A model generated the notes under the pieces. That model did no database searches. It saw nothing but the letters and a program-made list of their open reading frames with translations, and was not told the origin of the DNA. The translations under genes were made by a program, and so were the position numbers. Below are positions 52,073 to 60,875 of a DNA stretch of 64,000 bases, one piece after another. The DNA comes from Halegenticoccus tardaugens (GTDB lineage: Archaea > Halobacteriota > Halobacteria > Halobacteriales > Haloferacaceae), in assembly GCF_004116405.1 (NCBI RefSeq), contig NZ_SDIC01000008.1, positions 186,001 through 250,000 on the forward strand. Direction: 5' to 3'. Numbering within the stretch: position 1 is the stretch's first letter; each line of letters starts with the position of its first letter.

Positions 52073-52243
52073 TTAGCTAATCGAACCGGGCTCGATACCC
52101 AAGCCTGTGCGGCTGATCGAGAGGAGGGAGAGTACGGTTCCGCCGAGACTACCTCCAAGACACGCTAGCTTGACCCGCTGATCGGAGTCCCAGAGTGACG
52201 TGCTGTTCTTCTCTTCAGATGTTTCTGTTGTCTGTTGATTCAT
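52073..52243 (-). CDS. 56-residue small membrane protein in the halocyanin operon
   Basis: ATG 52243 lies two bases after the halocyanin stop codon. The product has a polar N-terminus (MNQQTTETSEEKNSTSLWDSDQRVKL) and one glycine-rich hydrophobic helix (ACLGGSLGGTVLSLLSI). It may be a membrane partner of the halocyanin. The gene ends at the outer edge of the tnpB element's left end (52067), so the C-terminus may be altered by the insertion. Confidence 0.55.
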   Translation of the reverse strand: MNQQTTETSEEKNSTSLWDSDQRVKLACLGGSLGGTVLSLLSISRTGLGIEPGSIS

Positions 52244-52245
52244 GA

Positions 52246-52806
52246 TTAGTTCTCTGACCCACCAGTCGCTTCTTCGACCACTATCGCACCCTTCATTCCG
52301 ATCGACTCGTGTGGCTCACAGTAGTAGAGGTACGTCCCTGGGGACTCGAAGGTGTGTTCGAAGGTCATGTTCTGCTCTGGATTCCCACTATCGAACTCAC
52401 CACCGTTAGCGACGACATTATGGTAGCCGTCAACCCAGTTCCACGTGACGGTCGTCCCTGGAGTGATTCGAATTGCCGCTGGAGCGAACGCATTCCGTCC
52501 AGCGTTACCTTGATCTCCTACCTTCACCGTTACCGATGTTTTCCCGGTCAGATCTCGGAGCGACTCGTAATTCCCGGTGTTCGCGAGCCACTCGTTCACA
52601 CTCGTCTTGCCGTCGCCGTCGCTATCCCCGCCCGAACCCCGGGTATCACCTCCCAGGCAGCCGGCAACGGAACCGATGACAAGTATGCCGCTTGCTGACT
52701 GGAGGAGTTGGCGGCGGCTTACGGTGTGTCGTGGCGTCTGGTCGTTCTGGCTCTTTTCGTCGCCACGGACGAGCGTCTGTCCGGCGTCAGTTTGTCTGGA
52801 TGTCAT
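52246..52806 (-). CDS. Halocyanin (blue-copper lipoprotein)
   Basis: A 186-residue protein: Arg31-Arg32, hydrophobic stretch and lipobox Cys50 (VAGC) mark a Tat lipoprotein. Residues ~90-176 are a halocyanin/plastocyanin domain with ligands His129 (GYHNVV), Cys163, His166 and Met171 (YYCEPHESIGM). It carries electrons on the outer face of the membrane. The operon continues with a 56-residue membrane protein. The acceptor is unknown. Confidence 0.88.
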   Translation of the reverse strand: MTSRQTDAGQTLVRGDEKSQNDQTPRHTVSRRQLLQSASGILVIGSVAGCLGGDTRGSGGDSDGDGKTSVNEWLANTGNYESLRDLTGKTSVTVKVGDQGNAGRNAFAPAAIRITPGTTVTWNWVDGYHNVVANGGEFDSGNPEQNMTFEHTFESPGTYLYYCEPHESIGMKGAIVVEEATGGSEN

Positions 52807-52985
52807 TCTGTGGTATCTCCAACGTCCTCTGAGGGGTGGGGTGTGGATATACAGAGAAGCAGAAACGCTACGGTGGCATTTGTGCGTAAAATATATATCG
52901 AGGGATCTTCGGAAAATTCTGTCAAACTATACATGACGAAAGCGTAACTCGGCGCACTACTGACTTGGCTTCGTCAACACCAAGT

Positions 52986-53297
52986 CTACGCCTTCGTGAG
53001 CGCGTAGAGAATCGCCAGCACGCCAGCAAGGTGTGAGAGCGTTATGACGAGAAGAATCTCCGCCTCGGTCGCGGTCGTCACTCCCTGGAGAGTGTAGTCC
53101 ATAGTCACAGGAATCGTCGTCAGGAGCAGGATACCGACCGACAGATAGAGCATCGGACGGCTCGCATTCCGCCGGTACCCCCAATACGCAAGAGAAGCGA
53201 CGAACAGACCAGCGAGCGCGGTCGTCACCGCGAAAATTGCGATTGCCCCCAGACTGTCGCCCAACGCGATCGGACTCTGAGCGAGCAGCCCCATCAT
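52986..53297 (-). CDS. Small membrane protein, DUF7521-like
   Basis: A 103-residue protein with three membrane helices: GAIAIFAVTTALAGLFVASLAYWGYRRN, PMLYLSVGILLLTTIPVTM and ILLVITLSHLAGVLAILYAL. It closely mirrors the gene just upstream (53294-53692), with the same order of helices and the same RxxLYLxVG turn. Last gene of a three-gene operon; start overlaps the previous stop (ATGA). Together with an HTH gene this is a common haloarchaeal cassette of unknown function. Confidence 0.7.
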   Translation of the reverse strand: MMGLLAQSPIALGDSLGAIAIFAVTTALAGLFVASLAYWGYRRNASRPMLYLSVGILLLTTIPVTMDYTLQGVTTATEAEILLVITLSHLAGVLAILYALTKA

Positions 53298-53692
53298 GAT
53301 TCGTCCTCCTCCGTATGAGCGGAATCGTAGTTTGTGCAGTCGGGTCGGCGGCGGGCGGTAGAGCCACCGATTGATTGGGTGACTCCGTAGATGGCATAGA
53401 GCATCGCTGCGAGCCCAGCCAGTTTACTCGAGTTAGCGATGGCAGATCGTACATGCGAGGCTACGTCGAGGTTTGTTAAGATGAATTGGCTCAGTATCGG
53501 TCCCGTAGTCAGGAGGAGGAGACCAACAGCGAGATATAGTCGGGCACGATCCCGATTTTGACTGTACCCACGAATTACGAGATATGCGACAATGAGCGCG
53601 AGTATCGCTGTAATGAGCAGACTAACGAGTGTGAGTGCGACAATAAAGGGTGACCCGCCCGTCGATGTCTGGAGGAGCGTTAGTGAAGTCAT
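53294..53692 (-). CDS. Small membrane protein, DUF7521-like
   Basis: A 132-residue protein from ATG 53692, one base after the stop of the HTH gene. Three helices (PFIVALTLVSLLITAILALIVAYLVIRGY, ARLYLAVGLLLLTTGPILSQFIL, SSKLAGLAAMLYAIYGV) and a polar tail (STARRRPDCTNYDSAHTEEDES). Paralogue of the next gene. A pair of such membrane proteins with an HTH protein suggests a sensing or membrane-stress role, by inference only. Confidence 0.7.
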   Translation of the reverse strand: MTSLTLLQTSTGGSPFIVALTLVSLLITAILALIVAYLVIRGYSQNRDRARLYLAVGLLLLTTGPILSQFILTNLDVASHVRSAIANSSKLAGLAAMLYAIYGVTQSIGGSTARRRPDCTNYDSAHTEEDES

Positions 53693-53693
53693 G

Positions 53694-54041
53694 TTATCGT
53701 AGCCCCTCGAAGAGGTCGGTAAAGCGGTCGGCAGCGTTCGCTTCACGATATTCAAGTTCTATGGTGAATTCACCGTTCTCCAGTTCGATTTCGATGCGTT
53801 CGAGTCGTGCAGTATACGTGTTGTAGTGATGGCCATCCCTGTCGAGTTGGAGACTTTCCTCGAGCAGCTCGTACTCTTGGAGACGTTCGATTCGACGATA
53901 AATGGTGGAGACAGACGCATTGCACGCCTCACTCAGTTCTTGTGCGGACATCTCCTGTGTGCTTGTCTGGATGAGGATAGCACGGGCATACTCGTCTTCG
54001 AGGAGTGCACCGATTGCTCGCACATCGCTGTCCTCAGTCAT
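53694..54041 (-). CDS. ArsR-type winged-helix regulator
   Basis: A 115-residue protein: IGALLEDEYARAILIQTSTQEMSAQELSEACNASVSTIYRRIERLQEYELLEESLQ, the winged helix, then wing RDGHHYNTYTARLERIEIELENGEFTIELEY, which is the extended beta part found in haloarchaeal HTH proteins that pair with DUF7521 membrane proteins. First gene of the operon. It likely regulates the operon in response to a signal from the membrane partners. Confidence 0.8.
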   Translation of the reverse strand: MTEDSDVRAIGALLEDEYARAILIQTSTQEMSAQELSEACNASVSTIYRRIERLQEYELLEESLQLDRDGHHYNTYTARLERIEIELENGEFTIELEYREANAADRFTDLFEGLR

Positions 54042-54297
54042 TCCGGATACGACGATGTGGCCTGGGACCAGCTGATAGAGGATAGCGTAGTGCGCTCTGT
54101 GCCATCATTCGTTTGAGTAGCATGAATCGGAGGAGCCACTTAAATGGATAGACGGCGTTGCTAAGGGTGGGACTGTGGGTAGGGATTCAGATCCCAAGCG
54201 TGAGTTTGTAGCGATCTATCGTCCGACTGTTGAGCTTGCGTCCTATACGTCTGCTTCCACGTGGTCACGGACACATCGTCAACAAGTGACAAGGGAG

Positions 54298-55059
54298 TCA
54301 TCGGTGGTTGCGCTGCCAAGACGTTGGCCAGTAGCGCGGTGTTGTCAGCATTCGTCGTGCGTAGGCTGCCCAGAGTTCTGCTGCGGCGTTCCCAAACAGG
54401 AGAGTACCCCATAGAAGTACAAGGCCAAACGCGGAGACGAGGAGTGCACCGAACAAGGTTTCGATGTGCCACGAAACAAGGCGGAATGTTGTGGTGAGAC
54501 CAATGAGGAGAGAGTCCCAGCCGAATAAAATATCGAGTGTGAAGTTGGAGGTAGGGAGTGGCCAGTATGCGGAGATCGGGCCGTCTTGATAATAAGTGGG
54601 TGCGAATAGAAAGCTCACCGCTGTAGCGATTCCGGAGGCCAGGAGGCCAAAGGTGATCGTCCCGTAGACGAATTCCGAAAGTAGATATCCCACTGCTCTC
54701 CACGTCTGCGAAGCAGTCACAAGGCGTTTGGAGCGCTCCCAGCGTGACCCATCTATATCGGGTTCTCGCGCTGGAATAGCCGTCTCTAAGAGTATCCCCA
54801 CGAGACGTCGTTCGAACCCAGCTAGTTCGACGATGATACCAAAGAGAATGAAGAGGAGGGGAATTCCGATTCCAATCATGATAAGTGAAATCCCGGTGAA
54901 GAACCCAACAATCAGTAGGTTAAAATAAATTATTCCCAAGGGAAACATCAAAATAAGATAGAAGAGTTGCTTGTAGGTCTGGAATCGTAAGGGAGAACTC
55001 AGTAACTCCTTGATCGAGGAAGAAAGATCGTTGTCATTCGAAAGCGCGTGAGCAGACAT
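54298..55059 (-). CDS. Membrane protein with a putative sensor domain
   Basis: A 253-residue protein from ATG 55059, chosen because a TATA-like CAAATATAG sits ~40 bases upstream; an earlier start at 55143 is open. Helices: LFYLILMFPLGIIYFNLLIVG, GISLIMIGIGIPLLFILFGIIVELAGF, a soluble ~100-residue part, then GTLLVSAFG-like and a last helix. The signature YKQLFYLILMFPLGIIYF followed by a two-helix hairpin is that of the 'putative sensor' domain (PF13796-like) seen at the N-terminus of histidine kinases and as stand-alone proteins in haloarchaea. No kinase domain here. Confidence 0.65.
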   Translation of the reverse strand: MSAHALSNDNDLSSSIKELLSSPLRFQTYKQLFYLILMFPLGIIYFNLLIVGFFTGISLIMIGIGIPLLFILFGIIVELAGFERRLVGILLETAIPAREPDIDGSRWERSKRLVTASQTWRAVGYLLSEFVYGTITFGLLASGIATAVSFLFAPTYYQDGPISAYWPLPTSNFTLDILFGWDSLLIGLTTTFRLVSWHIETLFGALLVSAFGLVLLWGTLLFGNAAAELWAAYARRMLTTPRYWPTSWQRNHR

Positions 55060-55815
55060 GGTGTCGATATCCACTTCCCGCCGAGGCAATCTATATTTGT
55101 CGTAGCTTTCAACGTGTTTAACTGACGTGGTTGTCTTCGTCAATCTCAGAGAGCCATTGTCAAACTAATTGGATTTCTGATGACTATCTCTGTAAAAGCC
55201 ACGTCATCTCAACGTAAAGACTGGGTGAGATTCATCTCAACCACTTCAGTTCGGACTATTCGCCGTATATCCATTACCACAGTCGACACCGGGATGAGAA
55301 CCAGAATTGAGTCATTCCTCAAGTAGAACCAATATCGCCCTGTAGGCCGTCAATAGAGGGGAGAGGATATCCAATGTTGAGATCGCAGGAGGCCCATAAC
55401 GATAGGCGAAGATGACGACTTCCACTCTGGAACACGCGGCTGCTGTCCGACGGCCGTTGAGAGGCGACACCCATGTCAGATATGAGACTGGACCTGCAAA
55501 CGGACACGCTCGATGAAGGGACGGTCACGTATGAGGACGTCCGTATCGTCATTATTCCTGAAGGGCCGTTTCATCACAAGGTGCTGGTGAGCCACGCTGA
55601 CGGCGACCGTGCTGACCACGCCGTTGAACACGTCGCTATCAACACGACACTGGTTCACCTGAACAGTCCCATTTGGTTCATCGGCGCGGATCTTGACGTT
55701 GGTGTCCCCATTAGACAAGTCGGGGAGACGGCGTGGGTGTGGCCCTGACCTAATCACTGACTATACCGATCCCTTACGAAGCTCTCGTACTTGATATGCG
55801 TCCTAAACCGTTTGA

Positions 55816-56012
55816 CTAACCCACACCTCCCCCTCCAACTCAATGTGGGTTAGGAGAGAGCCACCCTCAAGCCATCTCCTCGCCCGGCGTGACAACAGTT
55901 TCCCAACCTCCCAGCCAATCAACAGAGACTTAAGGCTCTTCTGTCCATCGATCACCCACGCACACCACATAATGCTGATGAGTATATCCGTTGCTGGTGT
56001 ACCTTTTGAGTA
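55816..56012 (+). promoter_or_regulatory. Leader, inverted repeat and promoter of PadR copy 2
   Basis: Inverted repeat CTAACCCACA/TGTGGGTTAG (55816-55853), then the shared leader ACAACAGTTTCCCAACC ... CAACAGAGACTTAAG, and GAGTATATCC about 32 bases before the ATG. Nothing convincing lies in 55144-55815; opposing frames at 55473-55757 have no clear family. Confidence 0.65.
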
Positions 56013-56306
56013 ATGTTTCTCTTCGACCTCAGTGGCTTCCAGTGCGACCTCCTCATCGTCATCGCCGGCCACGACCAACCCTCCGGCCAACAGCTCAAAA
56101 CAGCACTCGAAGACGCCCGCACCGAAGAGATCACCCACGGGCGCTTGTACCCCAACCTCGACGGGCTCGTTGACAGGGGCTACGTCGAGAAAGGCGAGAT
56201 CAACCGCCGCACCAATTACTACGAAATCACCGACAAGGGCCGAGATGCCCTCCGAGAACGTCGCGAGTGGGAAGCACAGTACGTCCGAGAGACCGCACTC
56301 GCCTAA
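56013..56306 (+). CDS. PadR-family regulator, copy 2
   Basis: A 97-residue winged-helix protein nearly the same as copy 1 (LSGFQCDLLIVIAGHDQPSGQQLKTALEDA, HGRLYPNLDGLVDRGYVEKGEINRRTNYYEITDKGRDALRERREW). A shared stretch of about 660 bases (55890-56550 versus 39727-40390), including the convergent 70-residue gene, shows a segmental duplication. Codon-level differences are spread evenly, so the copies have diverged under selection or by drift. Confidence 0.85.
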   Translation: MFLFDLSGFQCDLLIVIAGHDQPSGQQLKTALEDARTEEITHGRLYPNLDGLVDRGYVEKGEINRRTNYYEITDKGRDALRERREWEAQYVRETALA

Positions 56307-56372
56307 CCTCGAACGTCACGCTGGAAACCCCCTCTGTCAGTGTGAATCCTGAGCCCTCACGAGACACCGAGC

Positions 56373-56563
56373 CTACGTAATGCGGATTTGCTCGCCAACA
56401 TAGTAGATGTAGCCACGGTTGTGCAGAATAGTCAACAGCCCCTCCGCAGATTCCTCGTCGAACTCAGACGCAATCACTGCGCGAGCTTGCTCACGAGGAA
56501 GGTCACCACCCGCATTCTCGACTGGCGAGCGAAGCGCCTCAAGCGCCTCGTTTCGCTCGCGAT
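56373..56563 (-). pseudogene. Truncated copy of the 70-residue gene next to PadR
   Basis: The minus strand repeats the last ~59 codons of 40208-40420 (ALEALRSPVENAGGDLPREQARAV, then EESAEGLLTILHNRGYIYYVGEQIRIT). At ~56551 the similarity ends and the frame reaches a TGA without any start codon. So the duplication took only part of this gene, or it was cut afterwards. Confidence 0.75.
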
Positions 56564-56695
56564 ATTGATGTCACAACCTGATCGATTCGAAATCAGGGAC
56601 ATCGGTCACTCGAGCCCTCACCTCAGTGTCGGCTATCCTCGTGGTCCAGTGAACATCTCTGGTGAGTCCTCATGAGCCCGTTCACAGCGAGACCG

Positions 56696-58450
56696 CTAGA
56701 AGTAGCGGTCCGCGATGCGGTCCGCGGTCCGCAGCGCGAGGGCCTGTCCACTGTTCGTCGGGTTCGGTCCCCCGACGCCGTTGGCCAGTGCAGAGTGGTC
56801 GGCGACGAACAGTCGGTCGACGTTCTTCGCCTCGGCGCTCGCGTCGAGGACCTCACCCATCCGCATCGACGACTGCATATGCAACAGCAGGGGCGGCCAG
56901 TCGCACCGGTGAACGTGCTCGGCGCCGGCCTCACGGTGGATACGGGCTGCGATGCGGGCAAGTTCGTCGCGCTTCGCATCGTCGTCCGGGTGAGGCTCCC
57001 ATCGTACCTTCGGGACCGCCCCGTGTTCGTCGGCGAAGGTGGTGTCGAGCGAGACACCGTTGTCCTGTCGTGGCAGGTCGTCGGTGAGGATGAGCAGCGC
57101 TTTCGTCTGGCGGTAGTCGGACATCCGGCGCTTGAGTTCCTCGCCGACGACGTAGCCACGGGTGTCCCACGGTTCGTCCGGGTCGACCGGCGTGTCGAAG
57201 CTGTAGCCCGCCTGGCTGAACAGGTAGTCGGCGTACGACACGAGTCCAGGGGACATCCCGATGTCCTCCATCCCACCGACGCCGGGCTTGTCGAGCCGAA
57301 CGGCGGAGTTCTGCCCGATGTACGGGTCCATGTGCTCCCCCTCCGGATTGATTTCTGCGATGGTCTCGTCGTCGTAGACGCCAACGATCCAGTCGAACCA
57401 GTGGGTCGTTAGCCCCTTACCGACCCAGCCGTCGTCCGGAAGGCCCGCGTTGAGCCAGAGTCGCGGCGTCTCGATGCAACCACCTGCGAGGACGACCACG
57501 TCGGCTTCAACGGTCTGAGTCCGGCCGGACCAGCTATCGCGGAAGGTAACGCCGGTCGCCTCCAGCCGGCCGGAGCCCTCGTCCGTCTCGACGTCCGTGA
57601 CGTAGGCGTTCGGCCTGATGGCGACGTTCCCCTTCGAGGAGTCGTCGTTGGTGTCGAGCGCCCGGGGGACGTAGCCCACGTTGCTCGACTTGCGGGCCTT
57701 CTCCCGGACCGGAGCGTCGACGGGCGTTGAGGATCCCTGGAAGTGGTCGCCGACAAGTGTGTCGCCCCGGAAGCCGTCGTCGTAGCTGAACGAGCCGTCG
57801 TAGTCGGCGTCCAATGGTTTGCCGGTCGACGTCTGCCGGCCGGGTACCTCGACGGCGTTGGCCTGTGGTCGCCACCCCGTCTCGGTGACGTTCGTCGTCT
57901 CGATAAGGGGGTAGCCGGCATTCGTCGCCCCCTCGATAAACACCTCCTCCTTGCCGGTCATCGGCGCTTGCTGAGTGCTCGTTAGTTCCTCGTTCAGCTG
58001 GTAGTACGGGACGAGGTCCTCGTAGTCGATGGGCCAGTGGGGCTGGTCGTTGAACGCCGTGGGGTAGCCCCGCGGGTGATTGGCGAAGTAATGCAACGAG
58101 GTGCCGCCGACGGCGCCGACCTGCCATATGAAGGCGTTCTGGTGGAGATTGCGGAACCACGGCGCCCGCGAGTGGTCAGCCGGACCAACGCGCAGGTAGC
58201 CGTAGGTAGGGTCGTTCGCGTCGGCCTCGCGGTGGGTGAACTGCTCGTCGAGCAGTTTCCCGTCGAGGTCGTCGGGGTCGGTACTTACCGTCCCACCCGC
58301 GTCGGCGTGCGGTTCGGGCCACTGCTCGTTACCGTGCCACGGTCCACCCTCCAGCACGAGAACGTCGAGACCGTGGTCCTCGGCGAGTTTCCACGCGGCA
58401 GCCGGTCCGTCCGCACCGGCACCGACGACGACGACGTCGGGGTCCAGCAT
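56696..58450 (-). CDS. GMC-family oxidoreductase large subunit
   Basis: A 584-residue flavoprotein. N-terminal FAD fold VVVVGAGADGPAAAWKLAEDHGLDVLVLEGG (Asp replaces the third Gly of GxGxxG); WQVGAVGGTSLHYFANHPRG; VVLAGGCIETPRLWLNA; C-terminal LHMQSSMRMG and NPTNSGQALALRTADRIA, the GMC pair of His and Asn. It matches gluconate-2-dehydrogenase/sorbitol-type large subunits. The partner is the Tat-exported subunit just upstream, with overlapping stop/start (TGATG), so it should be exported with it and feed electrons to the respiratory chain. Substrate (sugar, alcohol) unknown. Confidence 0.85.
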   Translation of the reverse strand: MLDPDVVVVGAGADGPAAAWKLAEDHGLDVLVLEGGPWHGNEQWPEPHADAGGTVSTDPDDLDGKLLDEQFTHREADANDPTYGYLRVGPADHSRAPWFRNLHQNAFIWQVGAVGGTSLHYFANHPRGYPTAFNDQPHWPIDYEDLVPYYQLNEELTSTQQAPMTGKEEVFIEGATNAGYPLIETTNVTETGWRPQANAVEVPGRQTSTGKPLDADYDGSFSYDDGFRGDTLVGDHFQGSSTPVDAPVREKARKSSNVGYVPRALDTNDDSSKGNVAIRPNAYVTDVETDEGSGRLEATGVTFRDSWSGRTQTVEADVVVLAGGCIETPRLWLNAGLPDDGWVGKGLTTHWFDWIVGVYDDETIAEINPEGEHMDPYIGQNSAVRLDKPGVGGMEDIGMSPGLVSYADYLFSQAGYSFDTPVDPDEPWDTRGYVVGEELKRRMSDYRQTKALLILTDDLPRQDNGVSLDTTFADEHGAVPKVRWEPHPDDDAKRDELARIAARIHREAGAEHVHRCDWPPLLLHMQSSMRMGEVLDASAEAKNVDRLFVADHSALANGVGGPNPTNSGQALALRTADRIADRYF

Positions 58451-59571
58451 CACCGCTCACCCCCGATGCCCTCGATGACGTCATCACCCGTCAGGTCGTC
58501 TGGGAGCTCCAGGTCCTCGACGTCCGGGTCGTCGAACCCTCCCTCGACGGCGTGACGCCAGTTCGCGGCGTGTCCGGGAGCGGGCCCGGGGTAGCCGCTC
58601 TGGGCTCGGCTCTGGACCTCACCGGGAGGTTTCTGCATCTCCCGCTCGGTTGGCGTGTTCGTCTTCGTCTCACCGAGTCCGGACCACTCCGTGTAGTAAC
58701 CGAAGCCGTGGAGTCCGTTGACGGCCATCACGACGTACTTCAGGATACCCACGTCGGGCACCAGTGGCGACAGCAGGTCGTCGAGACGGTCGACGACGCC
58801 GTCGTCGACGATGGTCCAGAGACATCGAAGCCGGTCCTCGGGCGCGAGCGTGGTGAACGTCCCTCCGGCCGGGAACTTCTCCGAAAGAGCCACTGGATCC
58901 TGGTTCTTTCCTTGGGCGAGGAACTCAGCCGCGACGACGTCGAAGACGAGCGTGAACGCCGGCGCGTACGGATAGTTCTGGAGCACCCGTCGATACTCTT
59001 CCGTCTCCGTCGCGACGGTGACCTCGAACTCCGCCACCCCCTCGACTTCGGCGTCGAGGAGCGCGACATCGAAACGCTGGGCCGCACCGAACGTCAGGTG
59101 GTCCTCGAGGGCGTCCGCGTCCAGGTCCAGCCCAAGAAGATCGAGGAGGCTAAGGTCCGCGAGGTCAAGCAGGGCATCGAGGGGCGAGCCGGATCCGGTC
59201 ACGTCAAGCGTTGTCTCGAGCAGGTCGACGGGCATCGCGAGCCCTGACGGGTCCGTCTTTTCGGTGACCAATTCCGTTCGGATCTCCTGAAAGTGGTTGA
59301 AGTCCCAGATGAGGAACTTCTCCAGTTCGACATCGAGACCCCCGGGGACGTGCTCCGAACCGAGTTCGTCCCCGAGCGCCGGCGTCCGGGGGATGATCGC
59401 GTCGACGATCGCCCGATACGTGTCGGCCGTGTGGGGGTCGCTGAACAGCGGGTTGTTCGTGGCTGCCCGTGCCTCTGCGACCGTCGCATTGGACATCGAG
59501 AGCACGGCGAGGCCACCGATACCTTTCATCATTCGCCTCCGGGTCAGAGAGTCGTCGTTAGAGTCTTGCAT
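58450..59571 (-). CDS. Tat-exported small subunit of the GMC oxidoreductase (gluconate dehydrogenase subunit 3-like)
   Basis: A 373-residue protein from ATG 59571. The signal contains RRRMMKGIGGLAVLSM with a cleavage site after AEARA. The rest (SDPHTADTYRAIVDAIIPRTPALGDELGSEHVPGGLDVELEKFL) is the gluconate 2-dehydrogenase subunit 3 type, enlarged here. The C-terminal part contains GYYTEWSGLGETKTNTPTEREMQ and a terminal acidic segment. It carries the large subunit through the Tat pathway. First gene of the two-gene operon. Confidence 0.8.
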   Translation of the reverse strand: MQDSNDDSLTRRRMMKGIGGLAVLSMSNATVAEARAATNNPLFSDPHTADTYRAIVDAIIPRTPALGDELGSEHVPGGLDVELEKFLIWDFNHFQEIRTELVTEKTDPSGLAMPVDLLETTLDVTGSGSPLDALLDLADLSLLDLLGLDLDADALEDHLTFGAAQRFDVALLDAEVEGVAEFEVTVATETEEYRRVLQNYPYAPAFTLVFDVVAAEFLAQGKNQDPVALSEKFPAGGTFTTLAPEDRLRCLWTIVDDGVVDRLDDLLSPLVPDVGILKYVVMAVNGLHGFGYYTEWSGLGETKTNTPTEREMQKPPGEVQSRAQSGYPGPAPGHAANWRHAVEGGFDDPDVEDLELPDDLTGDDVIEGIGGER

Positions 59572-59593
59572 GGTCGTCACTCGTAGGTTCACG

Positions 59594-59872
59594 TCAACAA
59601 CCGACAGTCGACTTGTTGGCGAACCGTACCCACCCAATACAATAGTAATAAAATAAATCTTCGTAATAGACAGAATTATCATATTTGCAGAGTGACACGA
59701 TAAATAGTGATGTTCCGTAGAGTAGCTTAAAGTCGTCTATTACTCCGTTTATCTGCGTTTCACGGAGTTCATATTCGTCGCTCATTCGTGGCGTTGCTAT
59801 CGGTATCGAAAATGATAGAATCGAGGAAATCATTCCGAAATGAAGCCAGTCTTCGAGGCGTGTGTCCCACAT
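59594..59872 (-). CDS. Doubtful short frame upstream of the GMC operon
   Basis: Ninety-two codons, hydrophobic and Tyr/Ile-rich, in A/T-rich sequence (TATA-like runs). No family and composition unlike its neighbours. Most likely non-coding promoter region shared with the divergent IclR gene. Confidence 0.15.
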   Translation of the reverse strand: MWDTRLEDWLHFGMISSILSFSIPIATPRMSDEYELRETQINGVIDDFKLLYGTSLFIVSLCKYDNSVYYEDLFYYYCIGWVRFANKSTVGC

Positions 59873-59912
59873 CGTCGAACAGTGTTAAGTGCACGTCGTC
59901 CACATGTGGTGC

Positions 59913-60689
59913 ATGGACGCAGACCCTGACGTCCCCATCGAATCGGTGAAACGCTCCTACGCGGTGGTCGACGCGATCCGGGAGCGAGAGCAGGCGGGCG
60001 TCACCGAATTGTCGAACGCGCTCGACCTACCGAAGAGCACTGTCCACAACCACCTACGGACACTCGACACGCTCGGCTACCTCGTCCGCCGAGACGGTCA
60101 GTACCGGCTCAGTACTCGATACCTCCACCTCGGACGAGAATCGCGCAACGGGAGCGACGTGTTCCTCTACGGCCGCGAGGAGGTGCGGTGCCTTGCCGAA
60201 CGGTCGAACCGATACTCTCAACTGGTCGTTGAGGAGAGCGGCAGGGGAACGATACTGCTCGCGACCGGTTGGCACTACGAAGACCTCCCACCGTCCGCCC
60301 GGCACGTCTATCCGACCCACGAACACCTTCACACTAATGCCCCGGGGAAGACCATCCTCGCGCACTTGCCGGACGGTCGGGTCACCGAAATCGTCGCCCG
60401 ACATGGACTACCGGAACGCACCGAGAGAACGATAACCGACGAGGCTGCCCTCGACGAGGCGCGAGCGACGGTCCGTGAGCGGGGCTATGCGATCGACAGA
60501 GGCGAGATGATACTGGGGATGACGGGCGTCGCCGCCCCGATTGCGACTGACGAGCGGGTCTATGGGGCGGTCGCTGCCTACGGGTCGGATTCCGAGATGC
60601 GCCCGGCTATCGAGGGAACCCTTCCGACCCTCGTCCAAGAGGCGGCGGATGGCGTGCGAGCGGAGCTCACGTTCGCGGCGCTCGAGTGA
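59913..60689 (+). CDS. IclR-family transcription regulator
   Basis: A 258-residue protein from ATG 59913. N-terminal winged helix (IESVKRSYAVVDAIREREQAGVTELSNALDLPKSTVHNHLRTLDTLGYLVRRDGQYRLS), then the effector domain: YPTHEHLHTNAPGKTILAHLPDGRV, RGYAIDRGEMILGMTGVAAPI and YGAVAAYGSDSEM. IclR proteins bind small aromatic or organic-acid effectors. It is divergent from the GMC operon and directly upstream of the acyl-CoA synthetase, so it probably regulates both, in line with an alcohol/acid catabolic route. Confidence 0.88.
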   Translation: MDADPDVPIESVKRSYAVVDAIREREQAGVTELSNALDLPKSTVHNHLRTLDTLGYLVRRDGQYRLSTRYLHLGRESRNGSDVFLYGREEVRCLAERSNRYSQLVVEESGRGTILLATGWHYEDLPPSARHVYPTHEHLHTNAPGKTILAHLPDGRVTEIVARHGLPERTERTITDEAALDEARATVRERGYAIDRGEMILGMTGVAAPIATDERVYGAVAAYGSDSEMRPAIEGTLPTLVQEAADGVRAELTFAALE

Positions 60690-60875
60690 CGGGAACCGTC
60701 GCGAGGGACGGCCAACACGACTGCGACGTCCCACAATGTGGAACGCGTTCGGGCGACCATGACCGAATCGAACACCACCCGACATCACGGGCGAACCGAA
60801 CACACGGATTGGGACAAATCTGATATATCAATATACGTCAAAAAGACAGTTGCGCTCGGCGAAGGTTTCTGCGGT

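Noticed and set aside
53339-53454. Frame antisense or alternate to the HTH/DUF7521 operon (52957-53454)
   Set aside because: Arg/Ser/Pro-rich shadow of two membrane-protein genes with clear helices in the other frame.
55473-55757. Opposed 91- and 93-codon frames
   Set aside because: Both are open but neither has a family, a promoter or a ribosome site. I could not decide between them and list neither as a gene.
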